This document shows positions 44,249-52,533 of a DNA stretch of 64,000 nt, piece after piece. The notes beneath the pieces are model-generated. The model made no database searches. It saw nothing but the letters and a program-made list of their open reading frames with translations, and had not been told where the DNA came from. A program made the translations under genes and the position numbers. The stretch is from contig JAVBWI010000025.1 in assembly GCA_036677445.1 (NCBI GenBank), forward strand, positions 42,289 through 106,288, written 5' to 3'. Each line of letters begins with the position of its first letter. Positions within the stretch are counted from its first letter, which is position 1. This DNA is from JAVBWI01 sp036677445 (GTDB lineage: Bacteria > Bacillota > Clostridia > Christensenellales > CAG-138).

Positions 44249-45727
44249 TTAAAGCAGAATGCAAATCAGCCCGTTGCAGCCGTCATTTACAATGCGCTGG
44301 AGTGTCCTCTGGAGCTTTTCCTGTACGGCGTCCGGCATACGGCCCGCCTTGCCCGCCATACTGTCGCGCACAAGATCGTAGAGCGGCTTGCCGAATATAT
44401 TCGTTTGCCATATTGCGGCGGGGTCCTTCTCGAACGTTTCCATCAGATAATCCATCAGCGCTTCGGATTGTTGCGCGCTGCCCACAACGGGATTTACCTC
44501 CGTTTCCATATCCACGCGGAATATCTGCAGGCCCGACGCGCAGGCGCGAAGCCGCACGCCGAACTTGCTGCCCTGCTGCACGATTTCAGGCTCCTTGAGT
44601 TCCATTTCGTCGACGGCGGGCGGCACCATACCGTAGCCCAGCGTCTGCGCGGATTCCAGCGCCCCCGCAATACGGTCGTACTCCCGCTTCGCCGCAGAGA
44701 AGCTCTTCAACGCGCTCATCAGCTCGTAATCGTCCGCGATGTCGCACCCGCTTGTTTCGCTGAGTATTCTGAAGAACATATCTTCGTCGGGCATCAGGTT
44801 CAAAACCGCGCGGCCGGTGCCAAGATCCACCTGCTCCACGGCGCAGGGCGAAAAATCCTCCAGTTCGGCGAGCGCGGCGCAAACCGCTTTGTGGTCGCGC
44901 ATGCGCGAAAGCGTCGGCATGGCCTCCTGTACGGGGGCAAGCACCCGCTGCATCAGCCAATGATCGGGGGAGAGTTCCATCATATACCCCGGCAGGCGAA
45001 TATGCAGCACGGTCAGCGGGAACTCCATGAGCACCTGCTCAAGCAATTCCCCCGCGGCGCCGCTGCTCATATGCAAGGCATCCAGCGCCACCACGCTCAC
45101 GCCGTACTTTTCCGAAAGCTCCTCGCGCAGCGTCTGGGCGCGCGCTCCTTCCGGGTCCGTACTGTTGACAACGATGACGAACGGCTTGCCGGTCGCCTTG
45201 AGCTCGCTGACCACACGCTCCTCGGCCTCCATATAGCTTTCCCGCGGGAGATCCGTGATGCTGCCGTCGGTGGTCATCACCACGCCGATGGTGGAATGAT
45301 CCGTGATGACTTTGCGCGTGCCGATCTCCGCCGCTTCCTCAAAGGGAATTTCATGGTCGAACCACGGGGTACGCACCATGCGCGGCGCATCCTCTTCCAT
45401 GTGGCCTATGGCGCCCGGCACCCAATAGCCCACGCAATCCACCATACGCACATTGCAGTGCGCGTTGTCGCCAAGATCCAGCCGGACGGCCTCGTTGGGC
45501 ACGAATTTGGGCTGTGTGGTCATAATGGTCTTGCCTGTGCCGCTTTGCGGCATCTCATCCACCACGCGCGCGCGGACATGCTCGTTTTCAATGCCGGGCA
45601 GCACCAAATGATCCATGAAGCGCTTGATGAACGTGGATTTTCCCGTGCGCACCGGGCCCACCACGCCGATATAAATATCGCCCTGGGTGCGCTTTGCAAT
45701 ATCCTGATACAGCTCCATTCTATCCAT
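44249..45727 (-). CDS. spoIVA: Stage IV sporulation protein A (spore coat morphogenetic ATPase)
   Basis: A 492-residue protein that polymerises on the forespore surface with ATP hydrolysis to form the basement layer of the coat. The N-terminus MDRMELYQDIAKRTQGDIYI and Walker A GVVGPVRTGKSTFI (about 21-34) match SpoIVA closely, as do MPQSGTGKTIMTTQPKFVP (Walker-like switch) and DCVGYWVPGAIGHMEE. The C-terminus QRIVNDGCNGLICILL has the conserved short end that binds SpoVM and membrane. Full length. AGGAGG precedes the ATG. Its terminator lies downstream. Mother-cell sigma-E control is expected from the family, but I could not assign the promoter with confidence. Confidence 0.98.
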   Translation of the reverse strand: MDRMELYQDIAKRTQGDIYIGVVGPVRTGKSTFIKRFMDHLVLPGIENEHVRARVVDEMPQSGTGKTIMTTQPKFVPNEAVRLDLGDNAHCNVRMVDCVGYWVPGAIGHMEEDAPRMVRTPWFDHEIPFEEAAEIGTRKVITDHSTIGVVMTTDGSITDLPRESYMEAEERVVSELKATGKPFVIVVNSTDPEGARAQTLREELSEKYGVSVVALDALHMSSGAAGELLEQVLMEFPLTVLHIRLPGYMMELSPDHWLMQRVLAPVQEAMPTLSRMRDHKAVCAALAELEDFSPCAVEQVDLGTGRAVLNLMPDEDMFFRILSETSGCDIADDYELMSALKSFSAAKREYDRIAGALESAQTLGYGMVPPAVDEMELKEPEIVQQGSKFGVRLRACASGLQIFRVDMETEVNPVVGSAQQSEALMDYLMETFEKDPAAIWQTNIFGKPLYDLVRDSMAGKAGRMPDAVQEKLQRTLQRIVNDGCNGLICILL

Positions 45728-46343
45728 ACCGGGGCCTCCTTCTCATGATGCATCTGATAAAACAGTAGATATATATGTGGAAAATGGACAAAACAGAATG
45801 AAAAATTCGCGTTTGTGCAACTGCCGTATGCGCCAAAACAATATAAAGCCGCCCGCGGCGGCAAAAATCCCGCTACGGGCGGCCAGAATGTCAAAAAAGT
45901 GACATCAATCTCAAAAAACGTGTCATGCCCTTTAAGCATACATAATGTATCGCCCCCTACGGTGGCGCGTCCTCGGTGGGAAACGCCTCGGACACTAAGC
46001 CTGCGGGCCGTCACGAAAGGTTATTTTATTTAATAGCGGGCGGGCTTTAGCAGTTCGCAATAGTCGCGCATCGTCGCGGCAAGCGCCGCTTCCTTGCGCT
46101 CCTTTACTCACTGGTCTTCCGCCGCGCTTGCTCCGCCACAGGCGGCGCGCGGCTTCGACTCCCCGCTCCCCCTTAGATACGGCCATTGTGGAAAGGGGCA
46201 GGGAAAACGCAAGTTCCACCAAGTTTAAAACAAATTCCGTCGGCTCAGTATAATCCGATACCTTAAAACTTATAAACAGGTTTATTGACATTCGTCAATT
46301 CAATCACTTTTGCGTTTTGCAAATCAGTATTGTTGTCTGCGAA
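45728..46343. other. Gap upstream of spoIVA with a dispersed repeat copy
   Basis: 616 bp without a supported gene. The first about 90 bp are the spoIVA upstream region. The segment 45968-46012 is an inverted copy of 7253-7296. From about 46100 to 46170 there is GC-rich sequence with short inverted pairs (GCCGCGC, GGCGGCGCGCGGC) that reads like the rest of the same repeat unit. Frames in this stretch are products of the repeat. Confidence 0.6.
45968..46012 (-). repeat. Dispersed repeat A, second copy (partner 7253-7296)
   Basis: On the minus strand this reads GACGGCCCGCAGGCTTAGTG, then TCCGAGGCG and a CCGAGGAC end, matching the plus strand at 7253-7296 with a few changes over about 44 nt. Confidence 0.75.
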
Positions 46344-47102
46344 TCAGATAACGCCTGTGAACGCATATGCCCAGATCGCCATGCATTCACGCAGATGGTT
46401 GTTGAGCGAGAGATACCACACATCCGGCGCAGCGATGCCATAGGCTTCTATCCCCTGCCTTTTCGCCACGCGCTCCGCCCGGTACACATGAAAATCCGTC
46501 GTGACAAACGCGATGGACGCGCCTTGCCCGAAGCGTCCACAAATGATTTTATTCGAGTACAGGAAGTTCTCCCGCGTATTGGTGGAGGCATCCTCCCGGA
46601 TATACCGTGATTCCGGCACGCCCTGTTGCGCAAAGTAACGCGCCATCGCTTCGGCCTCGCTGATGTGTTCGCCCTCCCCTTTGCCGCCGGAGAGCACGGC
46701 GACGGCGTCCGGGTTTTCGGCAAGATAGGCGATGGCGGTATCCATGCGGCGCTGCAGCACCAGCGTGGGGCGCTCGCCCCGAAGCCCCGCGCCCAGCACG
46801 ATCACGGCGTCCGCGCCCGCAGGCGCGGTACGCGCGGCGGCGGTGTCCAGCAATATCCACGTCCCGGTAAACAGCGCAAACAGCAGGCAATAGCCGCCGA
46901 TGAACACGAGCTTGCATATGTTTCCCGCGGAAGAAGCAAAAAAGCCGGAAAGTGAGGGCAGAAACAGGCCCAGCAGCAGCAGCGGCAGGCCCAGCAGCCC
47001 CGGCAGCAGCACGCCCAGGTTCAGGCTGCTTACAAAGCTGACCAGCAGCGTATCCAGCAGGCCGAAGGTGCCAACTACAAGGAGCAGCACGCGAATAAGC
47101 AT
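46344..47102 (-). CDS. YdcF/SanA-like DUF218 membrane protein
   Basis: A 252-residue protein with about three N-terminal helices (about 1-85) and a DUF218 domain. The domain starts ADAVIVLGAGLRGERPTLVL and contains AVAVLSGGKGEGEHISEAEAMARYF, EDASTNTRENFLYS and AFVTTDFHVYRAERVA, the conserved Gly, Ser-Gly-Gly, Glu and Thr-x-x-x-H motifs. Such proteins (YdcF, SanA, ElyC) act in envelope or lipid-carrier metabolism; exact activity unknown. A GAAAGGATG ribosome site precedes the ATG. It follows nagB across the repeat at 47149. Confidence 0.85.
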   Translation of the reverse strand: MLIRVLLLVVGTFGLLDTLLVSFVSSLNLGVLLPGLLGLPLLLLGLFLPSLSGFFASSAGNICKLVFIGGYCLLFALFTGTWILLDTAAARTAPAGADAVIVLGAGLRGERPTLVLQRRMDTAIAYLAENPDAVAVLSGGKGEGEHISEAEAMARYFAQQGVPESRYIREDASTNTRENFLYSNKIICGRFGQGASIAFVTTDFHVYRAERVAKRQGIEAYGIAAPDVWYLSLNNHLRECMAIWAYAFTGVI

Positions 47103-47148
47103 CTTTTTTTGCCATCCTTTCAGTGTTCGCCCTTACGGGCGGTTTAAG

Positions 47149-47200
47149 CCATCGACAAAGTCCTTCGGACTTTGTCGATGGGTTTTCTGTAGGTTAAAAT
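47149..47200 (+). repeat. Dispersed hairpin repeat B, copy 1 (partner 63222-63271)
   Basis: A 15-bp perfect hairpin (47149-47163 with 47167-47181, loop TTC), followed by GTTTTCTGTAGGTTAAAATG. The minus strand of 63200-63271 has the same order: hairpin with a TTC loop, TCCTGTAGGTTAGAATG, CCGC. It separates nagB from the ydcF-like gene. A short CGCCCTTACGGGCG hairpin lies just upstream at 47129-47142. Confidence 0.75.
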
Positions 47201-47286
47201 GCCGCATGTCCCTCTCGGCGGTTCTTAAGCCTCCGGGCCCAAAAGCATGCGTTGGAGATGTGATTTCATACACCGACCGAGTCAAG

Positions 47287-47994
47287 CTAAATGCAGGTGA
47301 TGACGGTGAGGTTCTCGTGCAGCTGCAGCAGCGACGCAGGCACTTGGGGCGTAACGGGGCCGTAGAGCGCCTGTTCGAGTATATCCCGTTTTTCCGCTCC
47401 GGCAATGAGCAATATGCGCCGCGCCTGCATGATGTGGCGCATGCCCATGGTAATGGCCTCTTTTGGCACCTGATCCATGTCGCCGTCAAAAAACCGGGCG
47501 TTCGCGTTGCGCGTGCTTTCCGAGAGCGTGATGCAGTGCGTCTGCATGATGAAATGCTCGGCCGGTTCATTAAAACCGATATGCCCATTCAGGCCGATGC
47601 CGAGCAGCTGCAAATCGATGCCGCCCAGCGAATCGATCAGCTCGTCATACCGGCGGCATTCAGCCGCCGCATCCGGCGCCATACCGTCGGGCACATGCGT
47701 ATTCCTCGCATCGATGTCGATATCGTCAAAAAAGCTTTCCCGCATGAAGTGCCGGTAACTCTCTTTGTGCTGTGCGGGAAGCCCACGGTATTCATCCAGG
47801 TTGACAGACTTGGTGTGCGCAAAGGAAACGTCGCCCTTACGATACCACTCGATGAGCTGCCTGTACGCGCCCACCGGCGTAGAGCCCGTCGCAAGGCCCA
47901 GCACGCAGTCTGGCTTAAGCAATACCTGGGCGGAGAGTATGTTGGCCGCCTTGCGGCTTAGGTCCCTGTAATTCGCTGCATCTATATGTTTCAT
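47287..47994 (-). CDS. nagB: Glucosamine-6-phosphate deaminase
   Basis: A 235-residue enzyme that converts glucosamine 6-phosphate to fructose 6-phosphate and ammonia. It has VLGLATGSTPVGAYRQLIEW, SVNLDEYRGL with the catalytic Asp, and LLGIGLNGHIGFNEP with the catalytic His and Glu, all at usual spacing. It is a short NagB of the Gram-positive type. The ATG at 47994 overlaps the nagA stop by ATGA and has GGGAGG upstream; the longer frame into nagA was rejected. It completes N-acetylglucosamine catabolism begun by NagA. Confidence 0.96.
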   Translation of the reverse strand: MKHIDAANYRDLSRKAANILSAQVLLKPDCVLGLATGSTPVGAYRQLIEWYRKGDVSFAHTKSVNLDEYRGLPAQHKESYRHFMRESFFDDIDIDARNTHVPDGMAPDAAAECRRYDELIDSLGGIDLQLLGIGLNGHIGFNEPAEHFIMQTHCITLSESTRNANARFFDGDMDQVPKEAITMGMRHIMQARRILLIAGAEKRDILEQALYGPVTPQVPASLLQLHENLTVITCI

Positions 47995-49106
47995 GCGCGT
48001 GAAGCCTCCCATGGTTTCCCGTCGATATATATTTGCACAATATTGAGCGCCTTGTCCAGCAATACGAGGTCCGCGCGCGCCCCCTGGCGGATGCAGCCGA
48101 TCTCCCGTTCCATTCCCAGCGCCTGCGCGGGGGTGGACGTGGCTGCCGCCACCGCCTTTTCCAGCGGTGCGCCAAAGCTTACGGCATTGCGCAGCGCCGT
48201 CATCAGGTTGATGCCGGAGCCTGCGAGCGTGCCGTCGGCAAGCGTACATTTTCCGCCGCTGACCCGCACCGGCAGCCCGCCCAGGGAATACTCGCCATCC
48301 GGCAGGCCCGCGCCGCGCATGGAGTCGCTGATGAGGCACACATTGTCGAACAGCCTGAACACCGCGCGCACCACTGCCGGATGAATGTGCATGCCGTCGC
48401 AAATGAGCTCCGCCACGGCGTTTTCATCCGCCGCCGCGCCCACCAGCCCGGGCGCGCGGTGCAGCAGCGGCTCCATGGCGTTGAACAGGTGCGTCACCTG
48501 CTTTGCGCCGGAGGCAAACGCTCTGCGCGCGGTATCGTAATCCGCCGTGGTATGCGCAAGGGATACGCGGCAAACCTTCGCCGCTTCGCTGATGAATTCC
48601 ATGGCGCCGGGCAGCTCCGGCGCGATATCCACTATGCGCACGCGCTTGCCGGAGGCTTCGTTCAGCCGCATCAGCATACCGATGTCCGGGGCGCAAATAT
48701 GCTCCGGCGCCTGCGCGCCCTTTCGCAGCACATTAAAAAAGGGACCCTCCAGCCGCACGCCCAGCACATGCGCGCCGCCATCATCCGGATGATCGCGTAT
48801 CACCCGCACCGCCCGCGTAAGCGTCGCTTCGTCAAGCGACATTGTGGTAGGCAAAAAAGAAGTGACGCCGTTGTTCGCGCAGTGCGCCGCCATTTGGCGG
48901 ATGGACTCCGGTATGCCGTCGGAGGCGTCCTGGCCCATCGCGCCGTGGGTGTGCAGATCCACCAGGCCGGGAAGGAGCAGCAGATCCGCCGCGTCCAAAC
49001 CCTCTGCGCTTTGCGCGCCGACCTCCAGAACGCGTTCGCCAAAGCGGACGTCCGTTTTATGGAAGCGTCCGTCCGGCAGAAACACCTGTGCGTTTTTTAT
49101 CAGCAT
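47991..49106 (-). CDS. nagA: N-acetylglucosamine-6-phosphate deacetylase
   Basis: A 371-residue amidohydrolase. The N-terminal strand domain is followed by LPGLVDLHTHGAMGQDASDG with the metal-site His-x-His, EGPFFN, LAHTTADYDTARRAFASGAKQVTHLFNAM with two metal His, GLVGAAADENAVAELICDGMHIHP, and LISDSMRGAGLPDGEY with the catalytic Asp. Length is normal. It removes acetate from N-acetylglucosamine 6-phosphate in the cytoplasm. Translationally coupled to nagB. Its promoter has an extended -10 at 49154-49162. Confidence 0.96.
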   Translation of the reverse strand: MLIKNAQVFLPDGRFHKTDVRFGERVLEVGAQSAEGLDAADLLLLPGLVDLHTHGAMGQDASDGIPESIRQMAAHCANNGVTSFLPTTMSLDEATLTRAVRVIRDHPDDGGAHVLGVRLEGPFFNVLRKGAQAPEHICAPDIGMLMRLNEASGKRVRIVDIAPELPGAMEFISEAAKVCRVSLAHTTADYDTARRAFASGAKQVTHLFNAMEPLLHRAPGLVGAAADENAVAELICDGMHIHPAVVRAVFRLFDNVCLISDSMRGAGLPDGEYSLGGLPVRVSGGKCTLADGTLAGSGINLMTALRNAVSFGAPLEKAVAAATSTPAQALGMEREIGCIRQGARADLVLLDKALNIVQIYIDGKPWEASRA

Positions 49107-49153
49107 GTCCGCTCTCCCGATGTGTATTTCGTTTATTATGGATAAACAGGTTG

Positions 49154-49162
49154 ATTATAGCA
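49154..49162 (-). promoter_or_regulatory. Extended -10 promoter of nagAB
   Basis: On the minus strand TGC-TATAAT (49162-49154), 48 bp upstream of the nagA start. The -35 region is poor, so the promoter depends on the extended -10 or an activator. Confidence 0.45.
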
Positions 49163-49324
49163 TGCCTGCGCGTTTGTGCGCTACATAGATTACTCAAAAA
49201 GCAGTCTGGAAGCGCTTTCATCTTGTCAAAAACCCTTAAAAGAAACGGTAGGTATTTTTTGCGCACGTAGGCCTTCAATCCGTCATTTTGCAGCGGCATG
49301 TACGGTGCAAAATGACGCCTTTTA

Positions 49325-49482
49325 GCGCAAGTCGGCGCGACAACCGAAATCTGTGATTTCGGTATCTGTCAAGGACGGATGTCATGGCAAGCCATGACAA
49401 CGGAAGTTTTCCTGCGAAGCAGGAAACCGAGCGTCAACTTGCGCGGTGAACCTCGGCAAAGTGCCGTTTGGCACTTTGCCGA
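49325..49482. repeat. Nested hairpin cluster downstream of the glycyl radical enzyme gene
   Basis: Part of a 380-bp gap (49107-49486) without a gene. GCGCAAGT (49325-49332) and ACTTGCGC (49437-49444) enclose three hairpins: 49344-49362, 49380-49399 and 49408-49426. A perfect 13-bp stem with GTTT loop follows at 49453-49482, 5 bp past the enzyme stop codon on the minus strand. No T-run follows on that strand. Confidence 0.7.
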
Positions 49483-49486
49483 TCAG

Positions 49487-51547
49487 TTAGCCTGCGAACT
49501 CCACGCGCTTTATGATGTGATCCTGATAGACGCGGTCCAGCTCCACAAAGTAACCGCTCCAGCCCCACACGCGCACGATCAGGTTGCGGTGCTGCTCCGG
49601 GTGCGCCTGCGCTTCCAAGAGACGGTCGCGGTTGATGGTGTTAAGCTGTATCTGGTGGCCGCCGCGCAGTATGAAAAGCTGAACCAGCCGCGCGACCTTT
49701 TCAATGCCTTCTTCGTTATGGAACACGGTGTCATGCAGCTCAATCGTGAGCGGCCCGCCGTTGACCACACGGGCAAGGTCCGGCTTGCTAAAGGATTGAA
49801 TTACGGAAATCGGCCCTTTGAGCCGAACATCCAGCGACGGGGAATAGTTGGCGGAAAGCCATGCGCCCGCGTGCCTGCCGTCCGGCGTCGCGCCAAGTTC
49901 CTCGCCGTGTGTCACATAATACATGGCGGAACCGGTGCCGGGGCGGTAAATGCCGCCGCGTTCGTTTTTAAGACTCGCGAGCCCGTCCGCGAACGCATCC
50001 ACCAGGAAGCAGAGCATATCGTCCGCCGCGTCGTCGTCGTTGCCCACCTTGGGCGCTTCCGATAACAATTGCCTGACCGCCTCGCTGCCGCAAAAATCCT
50101 CCCGAAGCGCGCGTACCACCGCGGCGGCGGAAGCCTGCTTTGCGGCATACACCACGCTGTGTATAGCGGCAAGGCCGTCGGCTGCGGTCGCAAGCCCCGT
50201 GCCGTGGATGCCGAAGTTGTTGTATTTGGCGCCTTGGGCGATATCGCGCGCTTCCTCGATACAGCCGTCCATCAATATCGACTGCACCGGCGCGGGCTCA
50301 AAAAAGAGATGCTTATGCTTTTCGGGCAGCGTGCGGCAGCGGGTTTTGAGTTCCATCGTCACGGCCTGCAGAAAATCCTCGAAGCGCGCGCTTTGTTCAA
50401 GATGCGAAAGCGCCGCTTCGCGCACCACCGACGGCATGGATATGGCGTCGATGTTGTTGAGGTCGTTCGCCTTGCCGGGGATGATGAGTTCCCAGCAGGC
50501 GGCCATCACGTAATCGCGCGCATCCTCCAGCGTATATCCCCAGTTGACAAGGCCGGGGATGGCCACGTCGTCGTTGGTGTACTGCGGAAAGCCCAGCCCC
50601 TCTTTTGTAAGGCGGCTGCCCAGCTCATACAGCTCCACGGGTGTGTTCGCGCTCACGCGCAGGTTGATCTTGGGATCGATGAGCTTGAGCTCCAGGCTGG
50701 CGATGAGGCCAATCCGGGTCAAATCGTTCACCGCGTCGTTCCCGTCCCTGTCCACACCGCCCAGGACAAGGCTCTGCCCGTTGTCCCCCTGCTGCATGCC
50801 GGGGTAAAGGTCCGCGTCGCAGTTGAGGGTGATAAAGAATTCTTCCACCCACTCGATCGCTTCCTGCCATGTCATGCCTCGCGCGACATCCGCCTGATAA
50901 TAGGGCAGCATGTACTGATCGAACCGCCCGATGGTATTGTGGTAATGACCGGCGCACCAGAGCGCATAGTTCATGACGCGCAAAATCTGCAGCGCCTCGC
51001 GGAAGGTATGCGCGCCTTCGCGCACGGCGCGGCGAAGTATGTCCGCGAGCGCGGCGTCGCCCGCGGCCTCCGCCGCAAGCGAATAGCGGCCGGATAAATC
51101 CAGTATGGCGTCGATACAGGCGATTGTCGCTTCCAGAAACTCCTTTTGCTCCGGCGTGCAGGGCTGCTTAAGCCGCAGGCAGGCCGCCCGCCGCCTGCCG
51201 CCAAACCCCTGCTTAAGCAGCAGGGCGAAGTTGCCGTTGACGTTGAACACGCGGCCCAGCTCATGCGCGAAATGCGTTTTTCGGATATCCGCCCATTCCT
51301 CCGCCGTAAAGAGCTCGGGCATCACGGGAACGGTACGCAGAAATGCGATGCGCTGACGAGGCAGCAGCACCGGCTTCTCGTTTTGCATCATCCACGCAAA
51401 GCGGCGCACGGCGCGCTGCATGGGGGAAACCCCCTCGCGCGCAAATGCGCGGGCAAGCGTCTCCTTGTCCGCCACGGGCTGCTGCCGGAGGGCATGGTGG
51501 TTTTTATCGAAAATATAGGTTTTCAGTTCACGGATGCGCTCGGTCAT
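49487..51547 (-). CDS. Glycyl radical enzyme (pyruvate formate-lyase family) of unknown substrate
   Basis: A 686-residue glycyl radical enzyme. The C-terminal radical loop reads LIVRVWGWSGYF with Gly662 as the expected radical site, followed by a normal about 24-residue tail. The catalytic finger loop reads DYVMAACWELIIPG: one cysteine, Cys351, with Glu353. Pyruvate formate-lyase has two adjacent cysteines here, and diol-dehydratase-type enzymes have GCVE, so this is a C-W-E variant. It is about 100 residues shorter than most family members. The activase lies 24 bp upstream in the same operon behind galE. Substrate unknown; sugar-metabolism neighbours (galE, nagAB) are only a weak hint. Anaerobic cytoplasmic enzyme. 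Confidence 0.88.
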   Translation of the reverse strand: MTERIRELKTYIFDKNHHALRQQPVADKETLARAFAREGVSPMQRAVRRFAWMMQNEKPVLLPRQRIAFLRTVPVMPELFTAEEWADIRKTHFAHELGRVFNVNGNFALLLKQGFGGRRRAACLRLKQPCTPEQKEFLEATIACIDAILDLSGRYSLAAEAAGDAALADILRRAVREGAHTFREALQILRVMNYALWCAGHYHNTIGRFDQYMLPYYQADVARGMTWQEAIEWVEEFFITLNCDADLYPGMQQGDNGQSLVLGGVDRDGNDAVNDLTRIGLIASLELKLIDPKINLRVSANTPVELYELGSRLTKEGLGFPQYTNDDVAIPGLVNWGYTLEDARDYVMAACWELIIPGKANDLNNIDAISMPSVVREAALSHLEQSARFEDFLQAVTMELKTRCRTLPEKHKHLFFEPAPVQSILMDGCIEEARDIAQGAKYNNFGIHGTGLATAADGLAAIHSVVYAAKQASAAAVVRALREDFCGSEAVRQLLSEAPKVGNDDDAADDMLCFLVDAFADGLASLKNERGGIYRPGTGSAMYYVTHGEELGATPDGRHAGAWLSANYSPSLDVRLKGPISVIQSFSKPDLARVVNGGPLTIELHDTVFHNEEGIEKVARLVQLFILRGGHQIQLNTINRDRLLEAQAHPEQHRNLIVRVWGWSGYFVELDRVYQDHIIKRVEFAG

Positions 51548-51571
51548 ATCCCTGCCCCTTTCGGCCCTGCA

Positions 51572-52417
51572 TTACTGCACGATGCAGGGTATATTATGCT
51601 TCTTAAACACATTTGCGGCGCCAGAACCTTTCGCGCCGGCTCGCGGCGCGCCAAAATCATAGCTTTTGCCCAGCATGCCGTATTTCGCGCCCGCATTTAC
51701 ATTATAGGGCAAAATCTCCGCGCGGATGAGCCCCGGCGCGCCCAGAACGCGCCGCGCGGTGGCTTCCAGATTTTCTTCGTCGTCGTTGACGCCGGGTATC
51801 AGCGGCACGCGCACGATGAAGGGAACGCCCGAAGCAATCAACAGGTCAAGGTTATGCAGTATGCGCTCGTTGCCCGCCCCCGTCCACGCACGGTGCTTGC
51901 CGGAATCCATCAGTTTGATGTCATAGAGCACCAGCTCCACATACGGCAGCACGCGCAGAAAATCCGCTTCCGGCACGCCGCCCGCCGTTTCGACGGCGCG
52001 GTGCATGCCGGTCAGCCCCGAAAGCAGCTCGGCGGAAAACTCGCTCTGCAGCAGGCATTCCCCGCCCGAAAGCGTAATGCCGCCGCCCATCATTTTGAGG
52101 GAATCACGATAGCGCAGCAGCTCGTTTGCAAGCGCCGTCGCGTCGTATTCCTTCCCCGCCACCTTTAAAAACCCGTTGGGACACAGCCGGGGGATAGCCG
52201 CGTATTCCCCCTTTATAAGCAATTCTTCCGCGCCCGCGCACAGCCCGCAGCGTTTGCAGGCGGCGCTTCGCATCAGCTCCGGCTCTTTCAATAACCCTTC
52301 CGGGTTGTGGCACCAGCGGCAGCGCATGGGGCAGCCCTTCAAAAATACCGTGACGCGCGGCCCGGGGCCGTCATGTACGCAGAACTCCTGTATGTCAAAC
52401 ACGACGCCCTTGTGCAT
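51572..52417 (-). CDS. Glycyl radical enzyme activase (radical SAM)
   Basis: A 281-residue radical SAM enzyme that installs the glycyl radical on its partner. The N-terminal VFDIQEFCVHDGPGPRVTVF and the cluster motif LKGCPMRCRWCHNPEG (C-x3-C-x2-C) are standard. An auxiliary insert, CKRCGLCAG, with a later LCP, provides four Cys for one extra 4Fe-4S cluster instead of the two of many activases. GGGITLSGGECLLQ (SAM-binding) and LVLYDIKLMDSGKHRAWTG follow. The ATG at 52417 was chosen; the longer frame overlaps galE and the 37-bp duplication. It precedes the glycyl radical enzyme. Confidence 0.93.
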   Translation of the reverse strand: MHKGVVFDIQEFCVHDGPGPRVTVFLKGCPMRCRWCHNPEGLLKEPELMRSAACKRCGLCAGAEELLIKGEYAAIPRLCPNGFLKVAGKEYDATALANELLRYRDSLKMMGGGITLSGGECLLQSEFSAELLSGLTGMHRAVETAGGVPEADFLRVLPYVELVLYDIKLMDSGKHRAWTGAGNERILHNLDLLIASGVPFIVRVPLIPGVNDDEENLEATARRVLGAPGLIRAEILPYNVNAGAKYGMLGKSYDFGAPRAGAKGSGAANVFKKHNIPCIVQ

Positions 52418-52425
52418 GCTGCGCC

Positions 52426-52462
52426 CCCTTGCTTTTGCGATTATTCCTCCACGCCGTACTGC
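52426..52462. repeat. 37-bp perfect direct repeat, copy 1
   Basis: Begins CCCTTGCTTTTGCGATTATT and is identical to 52497-52533, 71 bp away. It lies between the activase start and the galE end and includes an AGGAGG-type site (minus strand) that could serve the activase. Confidence 0.9.
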
Positions 52463-52496
52463 GATTATGAGGATGCGCATACGATCGGCAAAAACG

Positions 52497-52533
52497 CCCT
52501 TGCTTTTGCGATTATTCCTCCACGCCGTACTGC
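52497..52533. repeat. 37-bp perfect direct repeat, copy 2 (overlaps galE 3' end)
   Basis: This copy contains the last codons of galE (RQYGVEE and stop) and the bases just after. Copy 1 at 52426-52462 therefore duplicates the galE terminus with its downstream bases. Confidence 0.9.

Noticed and set aside
44138..45748. 536-codon plus-strand frame opposite spoIVA
   Set aside because: Antisense shadow of spoIVA caused by high GC; composition (His, Arg, Ala) is that of a reversed gene.
47995..48402. N-terminal extension of nagB
   Set aside because: The upstream frame overlaps nagA in another frame; the ATG at 47994 has a ribosome site and the family N-terminus.
48033..49145. 370-codon plus-strand frame opposite nagA
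   Set aside because: Shadow of nagA, which has all catalytic motifs on the minus strand.
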